From the NCBI GenBank assembly GCA_963764825.1, contig CAVXUA010000012.1, positions 62,001-126,000 on the forward strand: a DNA stretch of 64,000 bases. Reading direction: 5' to 3'. A program made the translations under genes and the position numbers. Positions 28,180 through 35,874 of the stretch are shown piece by piece (position 1 is the stretch's first letter; each line of letters begins with the position of its first letter). The DNA comes from JAZGGS01 sp963764825. Its GTDB lineage: Bacteria > Bacteroidota > Ignavibacteria > Ignavibacteriales > Ignavibacteriaceae. The notes beneath the pieces were generated by a model, which worked only from the letters and a program-made list of their open reading frames with translations, did not search any database and was not told where the DNA came from.

Positions 28180-31100
28180 TTAATTAACTGTTATATCAAG
28201 ACCTAAGCCCTGAAGCTCTTTAATTAACACATTGAACGATTCAGGAATATTTGGATCCTGTAGGTTTTCACCTTTTACAATCGATTCGTATGCTTTTGCT
28301 CTACCAACCACATCATCACTTTTAACTGTTAAAATTTCCTGAAGAATATGGGAAGCACCGTAACCTTCCAATGCCCATACTTCCATTTCTCCAAATCTCT
28401 GACCGCCAAATTGTGCTTTTCCACCGAGCGGCTGCTGGGTAATTAGCGAGTATGGTCCAATTGAACGCGCATGAATTTTATCATCAACAAGATGACTTAA
28501 CTTAAGCATATAAATGTAACCGCAGGTAACTTTTTGATGAAACTTTTCACCTGTTCGACCATTATATAAATCAGTTTTACTGCCAAGTTCCAGTTCAGCT
28601 TTTTCAAGCCATTCATCAACATCTTCCACTTTTGCTCCATCAAAAATCGGAGTGGCAAACTTAACATCTAACTTTTTAGCTACCCATCCTAAAGCAGTTT
28701 CATAAAGCTGACCAAGGTTCATTCTTGAAGGAACACCAAGCGGGTTAAGAATAATATCTATGGGTGTACCATCGGGTAGGAAAGGCATATCTTCCGGAGG
28801 TACAATTTTAGCAACCACACCTTTATTACCGTGGCGCCCTGCCATTTTATCTCCAACAGCAAGCTTACGTTTTTTAGCAACATATACTTTTGCAAGCTGT
28901 ACAATTCCGGGTGGAAGTTCATCGCCACTGGCAATTTTAATTTTTTCTCTTTTAAATTCTTCGGAATGCTCTGCCAGTTTGTTAAAATAATTTTTGTATA
29001 GAGTTTTAATATGACTATTCGTTTTTTTGCTGTCAAACCAATCGAGTGTATAATCTAGCTTAGTAATATCTTCAATTGAAGTAAATGTTACATCCTTAAT
29101 GGTTGTTCCGCTTCTTAAAGCAATACTGCCATCAAGGTCTCTTATTCCCGAGGTGGTGAGTCCATCACAAATTTTTGTAAGCTTTACAACAAGCTTGCTG
29201 TAGTGATCGGATAATTTAGTGTGATGATCATGTTCAAGTTTTTCCAGGGTTTCTTTTTCAATTTTTTTCGACTCCGTATCTCTACGTTTCCTGCTGAACA
29301 ACCTTGTTTTAATAATTGTTCCTTTTAATCCAGTAGGTGCTTTCAGCGAAGCATCTTTTACATCGCCTGCTTTATCTCCAAATATTGCTCTTAGCAGTTT
29401 TTCTTCAGGAGTTGGGTCTGTTTCACCTTTAGGTGTAATTTTACCAATTAGTATATCACCTTCTTTAACTTCTGCGCCTTCCCTTATAATACCATTTTCA
29501 TCAAGATTTTTAACAGCTTCTTCGCTAACATTTGGAATTTCTCTTGTTAATTCTTCCTCGCCGCGTTTAGTTTCGCGCACCTGCAATTCGAATTCCTCTA
29601 TATGTATTGAAGTAAAAGTATCATCGGTAACAATTCTTTCACTTATAATAATGGCATCCTCAAAGTTGTAACCGCGCCATGGCATGAACGCACAAAGAAC
29701 GTTTCTGCCAAGTGCAAGTTCTCCTTTATCTGTGGACTGACCATCAGCAAGAACATCACCGGTTTTAAGTCTTTGTCCTTCCGCAACAACAGATTTTTGA
29801 TTGATGCAGGTTTCTTGGTTTGTACCACTAAATTTTGTAAGGTTATATGTAATTCTTCTAACATCATCAAATGAAGTTAAAGCATCTATACTGTTTGGGT
29901 TAACATCATATTTAGCTACTATCTTATTTGAATCAACATACTCAACAACTCCATCCTCTTCGGCTAAAATAAGTGCTCTCGAATCTCTTGCAGCTTTGCC
30001 TTCCATTCCAGTTCCTACTAAGGGTGCCTCGGGAGTTAATAAAGGAACTGCCTGGCGCTGCATATTGGAACCCATAAGCGCCCTGTTAGCATCATCATGT
30101 TCTAGGAAAGGAATTAGAGCTGCAGCAGTACTTACTAGTTGAGCAGGCGCAACATCCATATACTGTACCTGATCCGGTGAAACTATTGGAAACTCTCCTT
30201 TAAGTCTGGATTTAACACGTTCATTAACAAATTTTGACTGTTCAGTTAAAGGTGCGTTTGCCTGGGCAATTGTAAAAACGTCTTCCTGTTCGGCAGTTAA
30301 ATAATCTATATTTTTAGAAACTTTACCTCGGTTTACCTTTCGGTAGGGAGTTTCAAGAAATCCATAACGGTTAACTCTTGCATAAATAGTTAGTGATGAA
30401 ATTAAGCCAATATTTGGTCCTTCAGGGGTTTCAATGGGACACAATCTTCCGTAATGAGTATAGTGAACGTCTCTAACTTCAAAACCTGCTCTTTCGCGGG
30501 TTAGGCCACCAGGACCTAATGCAGACATTCTTCTTTTATGTGTTAACTCTGCAAGTGGATTTGTTTGATCCATAAACTGGGATAACTGGTTTGTACCGAA
30601 GAAAGCATTTATTACGCTGCTTATAGTTCGCGCGTTTACAAGATCCTGCGGTGTAAAGTTTTCAGTATCACGCATGTTCATTCGTTCTTTAATTGTCCTT
30701 GCCATACGTGCCATGCCAATATTAAACTGCATGGTTAATTGTTCGCCAACAGTTCTAACTCTTCTATTACCTAAATGATCAATATCATCAATCGCTTCGT
30801 TGCCATTTTTTAATTTGATAATGTATTTAATAATCCTGATTATGTCTTCAATTGTTAGTACAGTAGTTGATTCATCAATATCCAGGTTCAATTTATCATT
30901 CATCCTGTGTCTTCCAACATCACCAAGGTTATATCTTTTATCATTAAAAAATAGTTTTTCAATAAGAGCTTCGGCTGTTTCCATATCCGGCGCTTCGCCC
31001 GAACGAAGCTGGCGATATATTGCAAACAAAGCTTCTTCTTTTGTATGCGAAGTATCTTTTCTTAATGTATTTACAATCAGGTCTTGCTCTGTAGATGTTT

Positions 31101-31938
31101 CGTTATTTAAAAGTTTAAGGGTTTCAACTTCTGCATCACCTAGTCTTTCAATATCTTCATCACTTAAAATACTGTCCCGGGAGAGGAAGATTTCACCAGT
31201 AGCCATATCAAATACATCGCTTGCAACCACTCTTCCAACATAATCTTCAACGTCAACTTTATTTACATTTATCTCTTCAACAAGACCAAAAAGATTCAAT
31301 ATTTCTTCATCTGATGCATAACCAAGCGCTCTTAATAAAGTAGTTGCGGGGAATTTTTTTCTTCTATCAATATAAACGAACATAACATGGTTTATATCTG
31401 TTGCAAACTCGACCCACGATCCTCTAAGCGGAATAATTCTGGCAGAATAAATAGGTGTGCCGTTTGGATGCACAGTTTGTGCAAAAGCTACACCTGGCGA
31501 ACGGTGCAATTGAGAAACAATAACACGCTCAGCCCCATTAATAACAAATGTTCCTCTTTCAGTCATAAAAGGAAGATTACCAAGATAAACTTCCTGCTCC
31601 ACACTGTTTACAAATTCTTCCGTATCCGGATCTTTTGTGGAAAGCCGCAGCTTGCCTTTTAGCGGGGCAGCAAAGGTAAGCCCTCGTTCCATACATTCCT
31701 GCACAGAAAAGCGGGGAGTTTCCATATTATATTCTATAAAATCCAGCCTATAATTTTCCTTATTATCAAAAATTGGAAAATTTGTCTGGAACACTGCATG
31801 AAGACCTTTATCCACTCTATCATCCGGAGAAGGTTTAAGCTGAATAAAATCTTCAAAAGTACCGGTTTGGATATCTAAAAGATCTGGAGTTTCCAGAATA
31901 GACTGAATTTTTCCAAAGGATATTCGGTTGTTATCCAA
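28180..31938 (-). CDS. rpoB: RNA polymerase beta subunit
   Basis: 1,252 residues, fully intact despite its length. The rifampicin-binding region is visible (FFGTNQLSQFMDQTNPLAELTHKRR), as are GLTRERAGFEVRDVHYTHYGRLCPIETPEGPNIGLI, the GDKMAGRHGNKGVVAKI loop and the C-terminal GGKAQFGGQRFGEMEVWALEGYGA. The SQFMDQ and LTHKRR positions are wild-type-like, so no rifampicin-resistance change is evident. The start is TTG (31936-31938) with AGGAG upstream. A strong hairpin separates it from rplL. Confidence 0.98.
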   Translation of the reverse strand: MDNNRISFGKIQSILETPDLLDIQTGTFEDFIQLKPSPDDRVDKGLHAVFQTNFPIFDNKENYRLDFIEYNMETPRFSVQECMERGLTFAAPLKGKLRLSTKDPDTEEFVNSVEQEVYLGNLPFMTERGTFVINGAERVIVSQLHRSPGVAFAQTVHPNGTPIYSARIIPLRGSWVEFATDINHVMFVYIDRRKKFPATTLLRALGYASDEEILNLFGLVEEINVNKVDVEDYVGRVVASDVFDMATGEIFLSRDSILSDEDIERLGDAEVETLKLLNNETSTEQDLIVNTLRKDTSHTKEEALFAIYRQLRSGEAPDMETAEALIEKLFFNDKRYNLGDVGRHRMNDKLNLDIDESTTVLTIEDIIRIIKYIIKLKNGNEAIDDIDHLGNRRVRTVGEQLTMQFNIGMARMARTIKERMNMRDTENFTPQDLVNARTISSVINAFFGTNQLSQFMDQTNPLAELTHKRRMSALGPGGLTRERAGFEVRDVHYTHYGRLCPIETPEGPNIGLISSLTIYARVNRYGFLETPYRKVNRGKVSKNIDYLTAEQEDVFTIAQANAPLTEQSKFVNERVKSRLKGEFPIVSPDQVQYMDVAPAQLVSTAAALIPFLEHDDANRALMGSNMQRQAVPLLTPEAPLVGTGMEGKAARDSRALILAEEDGVVEYVDSNKIVAKYDVNPNSIDALTSFDDVRRITYNLTKFSGTNQETCINQKSVVAEGQRLKTGDVLADGQSTDKGELALGRNVLCAFMPWRGYNFEDAIIISERIVTDDTFTSIHIEEFELQVRETKRGEEELTREIPNVSEEAVKNLDENGIIREGAEVKEGDILIGKITPKGETDPTPEEKLLRAIFGDKAGDVKDASLKAPTGLKGTIIKTRLFSRKRRDTESKKIEKETLEKLEHDHHTKLSDHYSKLVVKLTKICDGLTTSGIRDLDGSIALRSGTTIKDVTFTSIEDITKLDYTLDWFDSKKTNSHIKTLYKNYFNKLAEHSEEFKREKIKIASGDELPPGIVQLAKVYVAKKRKLAVGDKMAGRHGNKGVVAKIVPPEDMPFLPDGTPIDIILNPLGVPSRMNLGQLYETALGWVAKKLDVKFATPIFDGAKVEDVDEWLEKAELELGSKTDLYNGRTGEKFHQKVTCGYIYMLKLSHLVDDKIHARSIGPYSLITQQPLGGKAQFGGQRFGEMEVWALEGYGASHILQEILTVKSDDVVGRAKAYESIVKGENLQDPNIPESFNVLIKELQGLGLDITVN

Positions 31939-32008
31939 TTGAGTTTCTCCTATAAATTTTTAAATTCATCACCATCGGGAACATGACACAACAAAGCTGT
32001 AATACCAC

Positions 32009-32044
32009 AGAGCGATAAGGCGGATAAAACCGGCTTATCACTCT
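32009..32044 (-). promoter_or_regulatory. Stable hairpin between rplL and rpoB
   Basis: AGAGTGATAAGCCGG pairs with CCGCCTTATCGCTCT (one C-C mismatch and one G-U pair) around a TTTTAT loop. No U-tract follows on the coding strand. In Escherichia coli an attenuator and an RNase III site sit in this same gap and set the L7/L12 to RNA polymerase ratio. The hairpin here could play such a role (inference). Confidence 0.55.
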
Positions 32045-32078
32045 AAAAAACAGGGTGCTATAATTAGGAATAAGAATA

Positions 32079-32456
32079 TTATTTCAATTCGACGGTAGCG
32101 CCAGCTTCTTCAAACTCTTTTTTGAGTTTTTCTGCCTCATCTTTGGGGATTCCTTCTTTAACAGGGTTTGGCGCATTATCAACGAGCTCTTTTGCTTCTT
32201 TGAGCCCTAGCCCTGTATGAGCCCTAACAACTTTAATAACATTTATTTTCTTATCGCCAATGGTTTGTAACACAACATCAAACTCGGTTTGTTCTTCAGT
32301 TGCACCTGCATCACCAGTCGCAGCTACACCAGCTACAACTACCGGAGCTGCTGCAGTTACGCCAAATTCTTCTTCAAGAGCTTTTTTTAATTCTGATGCC
32401 TCCATTAACGAAAGTTCTTTTATTTTTTCTACAATTTCAGCTACTTTATCAGCCAT
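32079..32456 (-). CDS. rplL: 50S ribosomal protein L7/L12
   Basis: 125 residues. The N-terminal dimerisation helices (IVEKIKELSLMEASELKKALEEEFGV) are followed by an Ala/Gly-rich hinge and a C-terminal factor-binding domain (EFDVVLQTIGDKKINVIKVVRAHTGLGLKEAKELVDNAP). It forms the multimeric stalk that recruits translational GTPases. It lies between rplJ and the rplL-rpoB hairpin. Confidence 0.98.
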   Translation of the reverse strand: MADKVAEIVEKIKELSLMEASELKKALEEEFGVTAAAPVVVAGVAATGDAGATEEQTEFDVVLQTIGDKKINVIKVVRAHTGLGLKEAKELVDNAPNPVKEGIPKDEAEKLKKEFEEAGATVELK

Positions 32457-32495
32457 TTTTATTTCTCCTAATCATTATAATTTTATTTACGTTTA

Positions 32496-33017
32496 CTATG
32501 CTGCTTTAGTTTTAGCAACCTCATCTATTACACTTACAAGGTCTCTCATAACAGCATTTATGGAACCTACTATTCCAGAAGCAGGTGAATCCAAGCTAGC
32601 CATTATTCCTGCTATTAATTCATCCTTGGAAGGAAGTGTAGCTAAAGTTTTTAGCTGATCTCCATCAAAGTATTCGTCTTCAATATAGCAGGCTTTAAGC
32701 GAAAGCTTTTTAGTATCAACAAAATATTTGTTGATAATCTTGGCAGGAGCAACCGGGTTTTCTGCAGCAAATGCAAAACTGGTCATTCCTATCAAATGAT
32801 CTGCAAGTTTATCGTATTTACCAGATTCCTCAAGGGCTCTTTTGAATAAAGTATTTTTAAATACTTTATATCTAACCCCTTCTTTACGAAATTCATTTCG
32901 AAGATGGCTAACATCCTCAACATTAATTCCGCTGTAATCTGTTAGATATATCGCAGAAGAATTTTCTATCATTTCCTTTAATTCGGAAACGACTTCTGTT
33001 TTTTCGTTTCTGTTCAT
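32496..33017 (-). CDS. rplJ: 50S ribosomal protein L10
   Basis: 173 residues with LKEMIENSSAIYLTDYSGINVEDVSHLRNEFR and KVFKNTLFKRALEE. The C-terminal helix binds L7/L12 dimers. It is the base of the stalk. In many bacteria L10(L12) complexes repress translation by binding a leader upstream of rplJ. The 77-bp gap before this gene is short and I could not define such a fold. Confidence 0.97.
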   Translation of the reverse strand: MNRNEKTEVVSELKEMIENSSAIYLTDYSGINVEDVSHLRNEFRKEGVRYKVFKNTLFKRALEESGKYDKLADHLIGMTSFAFAAENPVAPAKIINKYFVDTKKLSLKACYIEDEYFDGDQLKTLATLPSKDELIAGIMASLDSPASGIVGSINAVMRDLVSVIDEVAKTKAA

Positions 33018-33094
33018 TTTACTCCCGATCCAGAAATTTTATTAATCGAGTCGGTTAGAAGCATTTAATTAAGTGCGTAAACTTTTTTAAAACC

Positions 33095-33790
33095 CTAATG
33101 GGCTGGAATTTCATCTCTGTTTATTTTTAAGCCCGGTCCCATAGAACTAGACAGGAATAAGCTTTTAATATATTGTCCTTTTGCAGATGCTGGTCTGAGT
33201 TTAACAATAGTATTCAAAAACGTTCTTGCATTTTCAACCAGTTTGTCTTCTTCAAAGTCTAGTTTACCAAGTGAAGTATGAACAATACCTGTTTTATCTA
33301 CCCTGAATTCTATTTTACCGGCTTTTACTTCATTAACGGCAGTAGCTACATCCATAGTAACAGTTCCGCTTTTGGGGTTTGGCATCAATCCTTTTGGACC
33401 TAAAATTCTACCAAGTTTTCCGAGTTCAGCCATAGAATCGGGTGTAGCAACGATTACATCAACATCAGCCCAGCCGGATTTAATTTTTTCAAGATATTCC
33501 TCAAAGCCAGCATAATCGGCACCTGCTGCAAGAGCTTCCTCGCTTTTACTTCCTTTGGCAATTACAAGAACTTTAACCTCTTTACCGGTTCCATTAGGAA
33601 GTGAAACGGTACCTCTTACCATCTGGTCTGCATGGCGAGGATCGACGCCGAGCTTTACCGCGCAATCGAGCGATTCAACAAATTTAACCTTCGAATTTTC
33701 TTTAAGAAGATTAACCGCATCAGCCAGATTATATTCCTTAGTAACATCTATTTTTTCAGATAATTCTTTAATTCTTTTAGTTTGTTTCAT
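33095..33790 (-). CDS. rplA: 50S ribosomal protein L1
   Basis: 231 residues, typical length, with GTVSLPNGTGKEVKVLVIAKG and LGRILGPKGLMPNPKSGTV. It forms the L1 stalk that guides deacylated tRNA out of the E site. In other bacteria it represses its own operon. It lies between rplK and rplJ. The frame is intact. Confidence 0.98.
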   Translation of the reverse strand: MKQTKRIKELSEKIDVTKEYNLADAVNLLKENSKVKFVESLDCAVKLGVDPRHADQMVRGTVSLPNGTGKEVKVLVIAKGSKSEEALAAGADYAGFEEYLEKIKSGWADVDVIVATPDSMAELGKLGRILGPKGLMPNPKSGTVTMDVATAVNEVKAGKIEFRVDKTGIVHTSLGKLDFEEDKLVENARTFLNTIVKLRPASAKGQYIKSLFLSSSMGPGLKINRDEIPAH

Positions 33791-33833
33791 TTATTCACCA
33801 TCATTAAACAAAAATGATTATAAAATTTTATAA

Positions 33834-34259
33834 TTATTCTTTTACAGTTAAACCCATACTGCGTGCAGTACCGGCTATCATATTCATTGCGTTTTCAATA
33901 TTGTAAGCATTAAGGTCTTCCATTTTAGATTCGGCAATTTCCTTCAACTGACTTTTCGATACTTCACCAACTTTAATCTTATTCGATTCGGGCGAGCCCT
34001 TTTCAAGATTTACTGCTTTTTTAAGTAGTATAGATGCCGGGGGTGTTTTAGTAATAAAAGTAAATGATTTATCTTTGAAAACAGTAATAACAACCGGTAT
34101 GATTAAACCATCTTTATCCTGGGTCTTCGCATTAAACTGTTTACAAAATTCCATAATATTAACACCTTTTTGACCCAATGCAGGTCCAACAGGTGGCGAG
34201 GGATTTGCTTTACCAGCCGGAATTTGCAGCTTTATATATCCTTCAATTTTCTTTGCCAT
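33834..34259 (-). CDS. rplK: 50S ribosomal protein L11
   Basis: 141 residues, with YIKLQIPAGKANPSPPVGPALGQKGVNIMEFCKQFN and the C-terminal rRNA-binding domain ending IAGTARSMGLTV. It covers the GTPase-associated centre of 23S rRNA and is needed for stringent-response sensing by RelA-type enzymes. It lies between nusG and rplA. Confidence 0.98.
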   Translation of the reverse strand: MAKKIEGYIKLQIPAGKANPSPPVGPALGQKGVNIMEFCKQFNAKTQDKDGLIIPVVITVFKDKSFTFITKTPPASILLKKAVNLEKGSPESNKIKVGEVSKSQLKEIAESKMEDLNAYNIENAMNMIAGTARSMGLTVKE

Positions 34260-34288
34260 TCTAAGTTCCTATAAATAAAAATAAGTTG

Positions 34289-34828
34289 TTATTTTTCTAA
34301 CTCTGCTTGTACAAAATCAATTTCTACAGGAGTTTTTCTTCCAAAAATTGAAACCATCACTTTAATTTTCATCTTCTCTTCGTTCACTTCCTGTATCGTA
34401 CCGCTAAAATTGTTAAACGGTCCGTCTATAATTTTAACCAGGTCACCGTTTCTAAAATATGTTTCCATTCTTTCAGTATTCTCATCTTGGGTAAGTCTGC
34501 CAACAATTCTCTTAACTTCTTCAGGACGTAATGGGTTAGGATTGTTACCTGTGCCAAGAAAGCCCATCACCGATTGTGTGTTAAGAATAAATTCTTTTAC
34601 CTGGTTGTCAAGATCTGCCTGAACAAGAATATAACCGGGAAAAAAGTTTTTAGTTTTACTTTTTTTCTTCCCGTCTTTTACTTCAAAAACTTTTTCGGTT
34701 GGAACAAGTATATCTTCAATCTTTGCTTTTAAATGTTCATTATCTTCCAGTTCACTTTCCAGAAACTGTTTTACTTTATTCTCGTGTCCTGAATAAGTTC
34801 TAACCACATACCAATTCAATGCCATCAT
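34289..34828 (-). CDS. nusG: Transcription antitermination factor NusG
   Basis: 179 residues. The NGN domain (WYVVRTYSGHENKVKQFLES, then FFPGYILVQADL and VMGFLGTGNNPNPL) is followed by a KOW domain (FRNGDLVKIIDGPFNNFSGTIQEVN). It binds RNA polymerase and couples transcription to translation through S10. There are two adjacent ATG codons at the start. It follows secE by a few bases, as in most bacteria. Confidence 0.98.
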   Translation of the reverse strand: MMALNWYVVRTYSGHENKVKQFLESELEDNEHLKAKIEDILVPTEKVFEVKDGKKKSKTKNFFPGYILVQADLDNQVKEFILNTQSVMGFLGTGNNPNPLRPEEVKRIVGRLTQDENTERMETYFRNGDLVKIIDGPFNNFSGTIQEVNEEKMKIKVMVSIFGRKTPVEIDFVQAELEK

Positions 34829-34836
34829 AATTCCTG

Positions 34837-35019
34837 TTAAAAAATACCTGTTATAACCTGACTAATTAACATATCAATACCGTAAGCAAATCCTGCCAAC
34901 ATAATACAAACAACAACAACAATCTTTGTAGATTCAACAAGTTCATCCTTAGTAGGCCAGGTAACCTTCTTCATCTCTTTAACCACATCTTCAAAAAACT
35001 TTTTTATTTTTTCCTTCAT
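34837..35019 (-). CDS. secE: Preprotein translocase subunit SecE
   Basis: 60 residues with the amphipathic KKFFEDVVKEMKKVTWPTKDELVEST clamp helix followed by a single membrane span (VVVVCIMLAGFAYGIDML). It is the short form that stabilises SecY. It lies between tRNA-Trp and nusG. Confidence 0.95.
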   Translation of the reverse strand: MKEKIKKFFEDVVKEMKKVTWPTKDELVESTKIVVVVCIMLAGFAYGIDMLISQVITGIF

Positions 35020-35047
35020 AATTCTCTCAGCTATATTTTTCTAGTAG

Positions 35048-35121
35048 CACGTCAGGAGGGAGTCGAACCCCCAACCTGCGGTTTTGGAGACCGCTGCTCT
35101 AGCCAATTGAGCTACTGACGT
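35048..35121 (-). tRNA. tRNA-Trp (CCA anticodon)
   Basis: A 74-base cloverleaf with acceptor ACGTCAG/CTGACGT and discriminator G. The anticodon stem GCGGT/ACCGC holds loop CTCCAAA, giving anticodon CCA, and the T arm is intact. CCA is not encoded at the 3' end. It lies between rpmG and secE, the position where many bacteria place tRNA-Trp. Confidence 0.95.
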
Positions 35122-35128
35122 AATTAGT

Positions 35129-35278
35129 TTACCTTGTTTCTTTATGAACAGTATGTTTTCTATCCCAACGGCAATATTTTTTAAATTCCACTCTGCTGGG
35201 ATGAAGTCTTTTATTTTTAGTTGTAGTGTAGTTACGTCTTTTACACTCTGTGCATTCAAGGGTAATTATGTCTCTCAT
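35129..35278 (-). CDS. rpmG: 50S ribosomal protein L33
   Basis: A 49-residue protein beginning MRDIITLECTECKRRNYTTTK, with the conserved KNKRLHPSRVEFKKYC and RKHTVHKETR ending. Cys9, Cys12 and Cys36 are kept but the fourth zinc ligand position holds Asp39 (CRWD), so zinc binding may be weakened. It sits between tRNA-Thr and tRNA-Trp. In Escherichia coli the gene between tRNA-Thr and secE is tufB. Confidence 0.95.
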   Translation of the reverse strand: MRDIITLECTECKRRNYTTTKNKRLHPSRVEFKKYCRWDRKHTVHKETR

Positions 35279-35347
35279 AAGAAATCCAAAATTATTTTCT
35301 GTTTATCAAAATCTAAACACTGAACTAAGCCAGCAATTAAATGTTAG

Positions 35348-35420
35348 AGCTGACGACCGGGATTGAACCGGTGACCTCATCCTTACCAAGGATGTGCTCT
35401 ACCTACTGAGCTACGTCAGC
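35348..35420 (-). tRNA. tRNA-Thr (GGT anticodon)
   Basis: A 73-base cloverleaf with acceptor GCTGACG/CGTCAGC and discriminator T. The anticodon stem CATCC/GGATG holds loop TTGGTAA, giving anticodon GGT. The T arm is CCGG TTCAATC CCGG. CCA is not encoded. It is the third tRNA of the Tyr-Gly-Thr cluster leading into rpmG. Confidence 0.95.
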
Positions 35421-35458
35421 ATTGTAATTTATTTTTGTTTCGCCCGCTATTTAATTGG

Positions 35459-35532
35459 AGCGGGAGACGGGATTCGAACCCGCGACCAACAGCTTGGAAG
35501 GCTGTGACTCTAGCCAGCTGAGTTACTCCCGC
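35459..35532 (-). tRNA. tRNA-Gly (TCC anticodon)
   Basis: A 74-base cloverleaf with acceptor GCGGGAG/CTCCCGC and discriminator T. The anticodon stem ACAGC/GCTGT holds loop CTTCCAA, giving anticodon TCC. The T arm is GCGGG TTCGAAT CCCGT. It is the middle member of the Tyr-Gly-Thr cluster. Confidence 0.95.
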
Positions 35533-35689
35533 TTGCAATAACTCTAACTATTTTATAAAGAATTTTTATCTTCACATTCCGTTTTTAAAAAAATTATTCA
35601 ACCGAACAACCTTAGAAAGAGCAAAAAAATAAGGGAAGTAAATTCAAATAGATGATTTCCCTTAACTATATATACTGTAATATCAAGCG

Positions 35690-35773
35690 TGGGCGGCGAG
35701 GGATTCGAACCCCCAAAGGCTTACGCCAACGGATTTACAGTCCGCCCCGGCTCTCCAACTCCGGCGTCCGCCC
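35690..35773 (-). tRNA. tRNA-Tyr (GTA anticodon)
   Basis: An 84-base class II tRNA with a long variable arm. The acceptor GGGCGGA pairs with GCCGCCC (one mismatch at position 7), and the discriminator is A. Anticodon loop CTGTAAA gives anticodon GTA. It is the first transcribed gene of the tRNA/rpmG/secE cluster, behind a sigma70-like promoter. Confidence 0.93.
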
Positions 35774-35796
35774 TAATCTTTAAAAATCGAGCAATA

Positions 35797-35825
35797 AATA
35801 TATTTTTATTTCATTAAAAAAGCAA
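35797..35825 (-). promoter_or_regulatory. Sigma70-like promoter of the tRNA-Tyr cluster
   Basis: On the minus strand TTGCTT and TATATT boxes are separated by 17 bases, ending 24 bp before the mature tRNA-Tyr 5' end. It is the probable entry promoter for the tRNA-rpmG-secE-nusG transcript. Confidence 0.65.
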
Positions 35826-35828
35826 ATA

Positions 35829-35844
35829 TTCCTGTCCGCAGGAA
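35829..35844 (-). terminator. comM: Short hairpin after comM
   Basis: TTCCTG-CGGA-CAGGAA forms a 6-bp stem with a tetraloop. On the minus strand it is followed by TATTTGC and six T. It lies 31 bp after the comM stop and abuts the -35 box of the tRNA promoter. Confidence 0.45.
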
Positions 35845-35874
35845 AAATAATTGTGATGTTGTTCAGATTAGAGA

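Noticed and set aside
33018..33094. L10 leader riboregulator upstream of rplJ
   Set aside because: The gap is only 77 bp, and I could not identify the paired elements of a known L10 leader with confidence.
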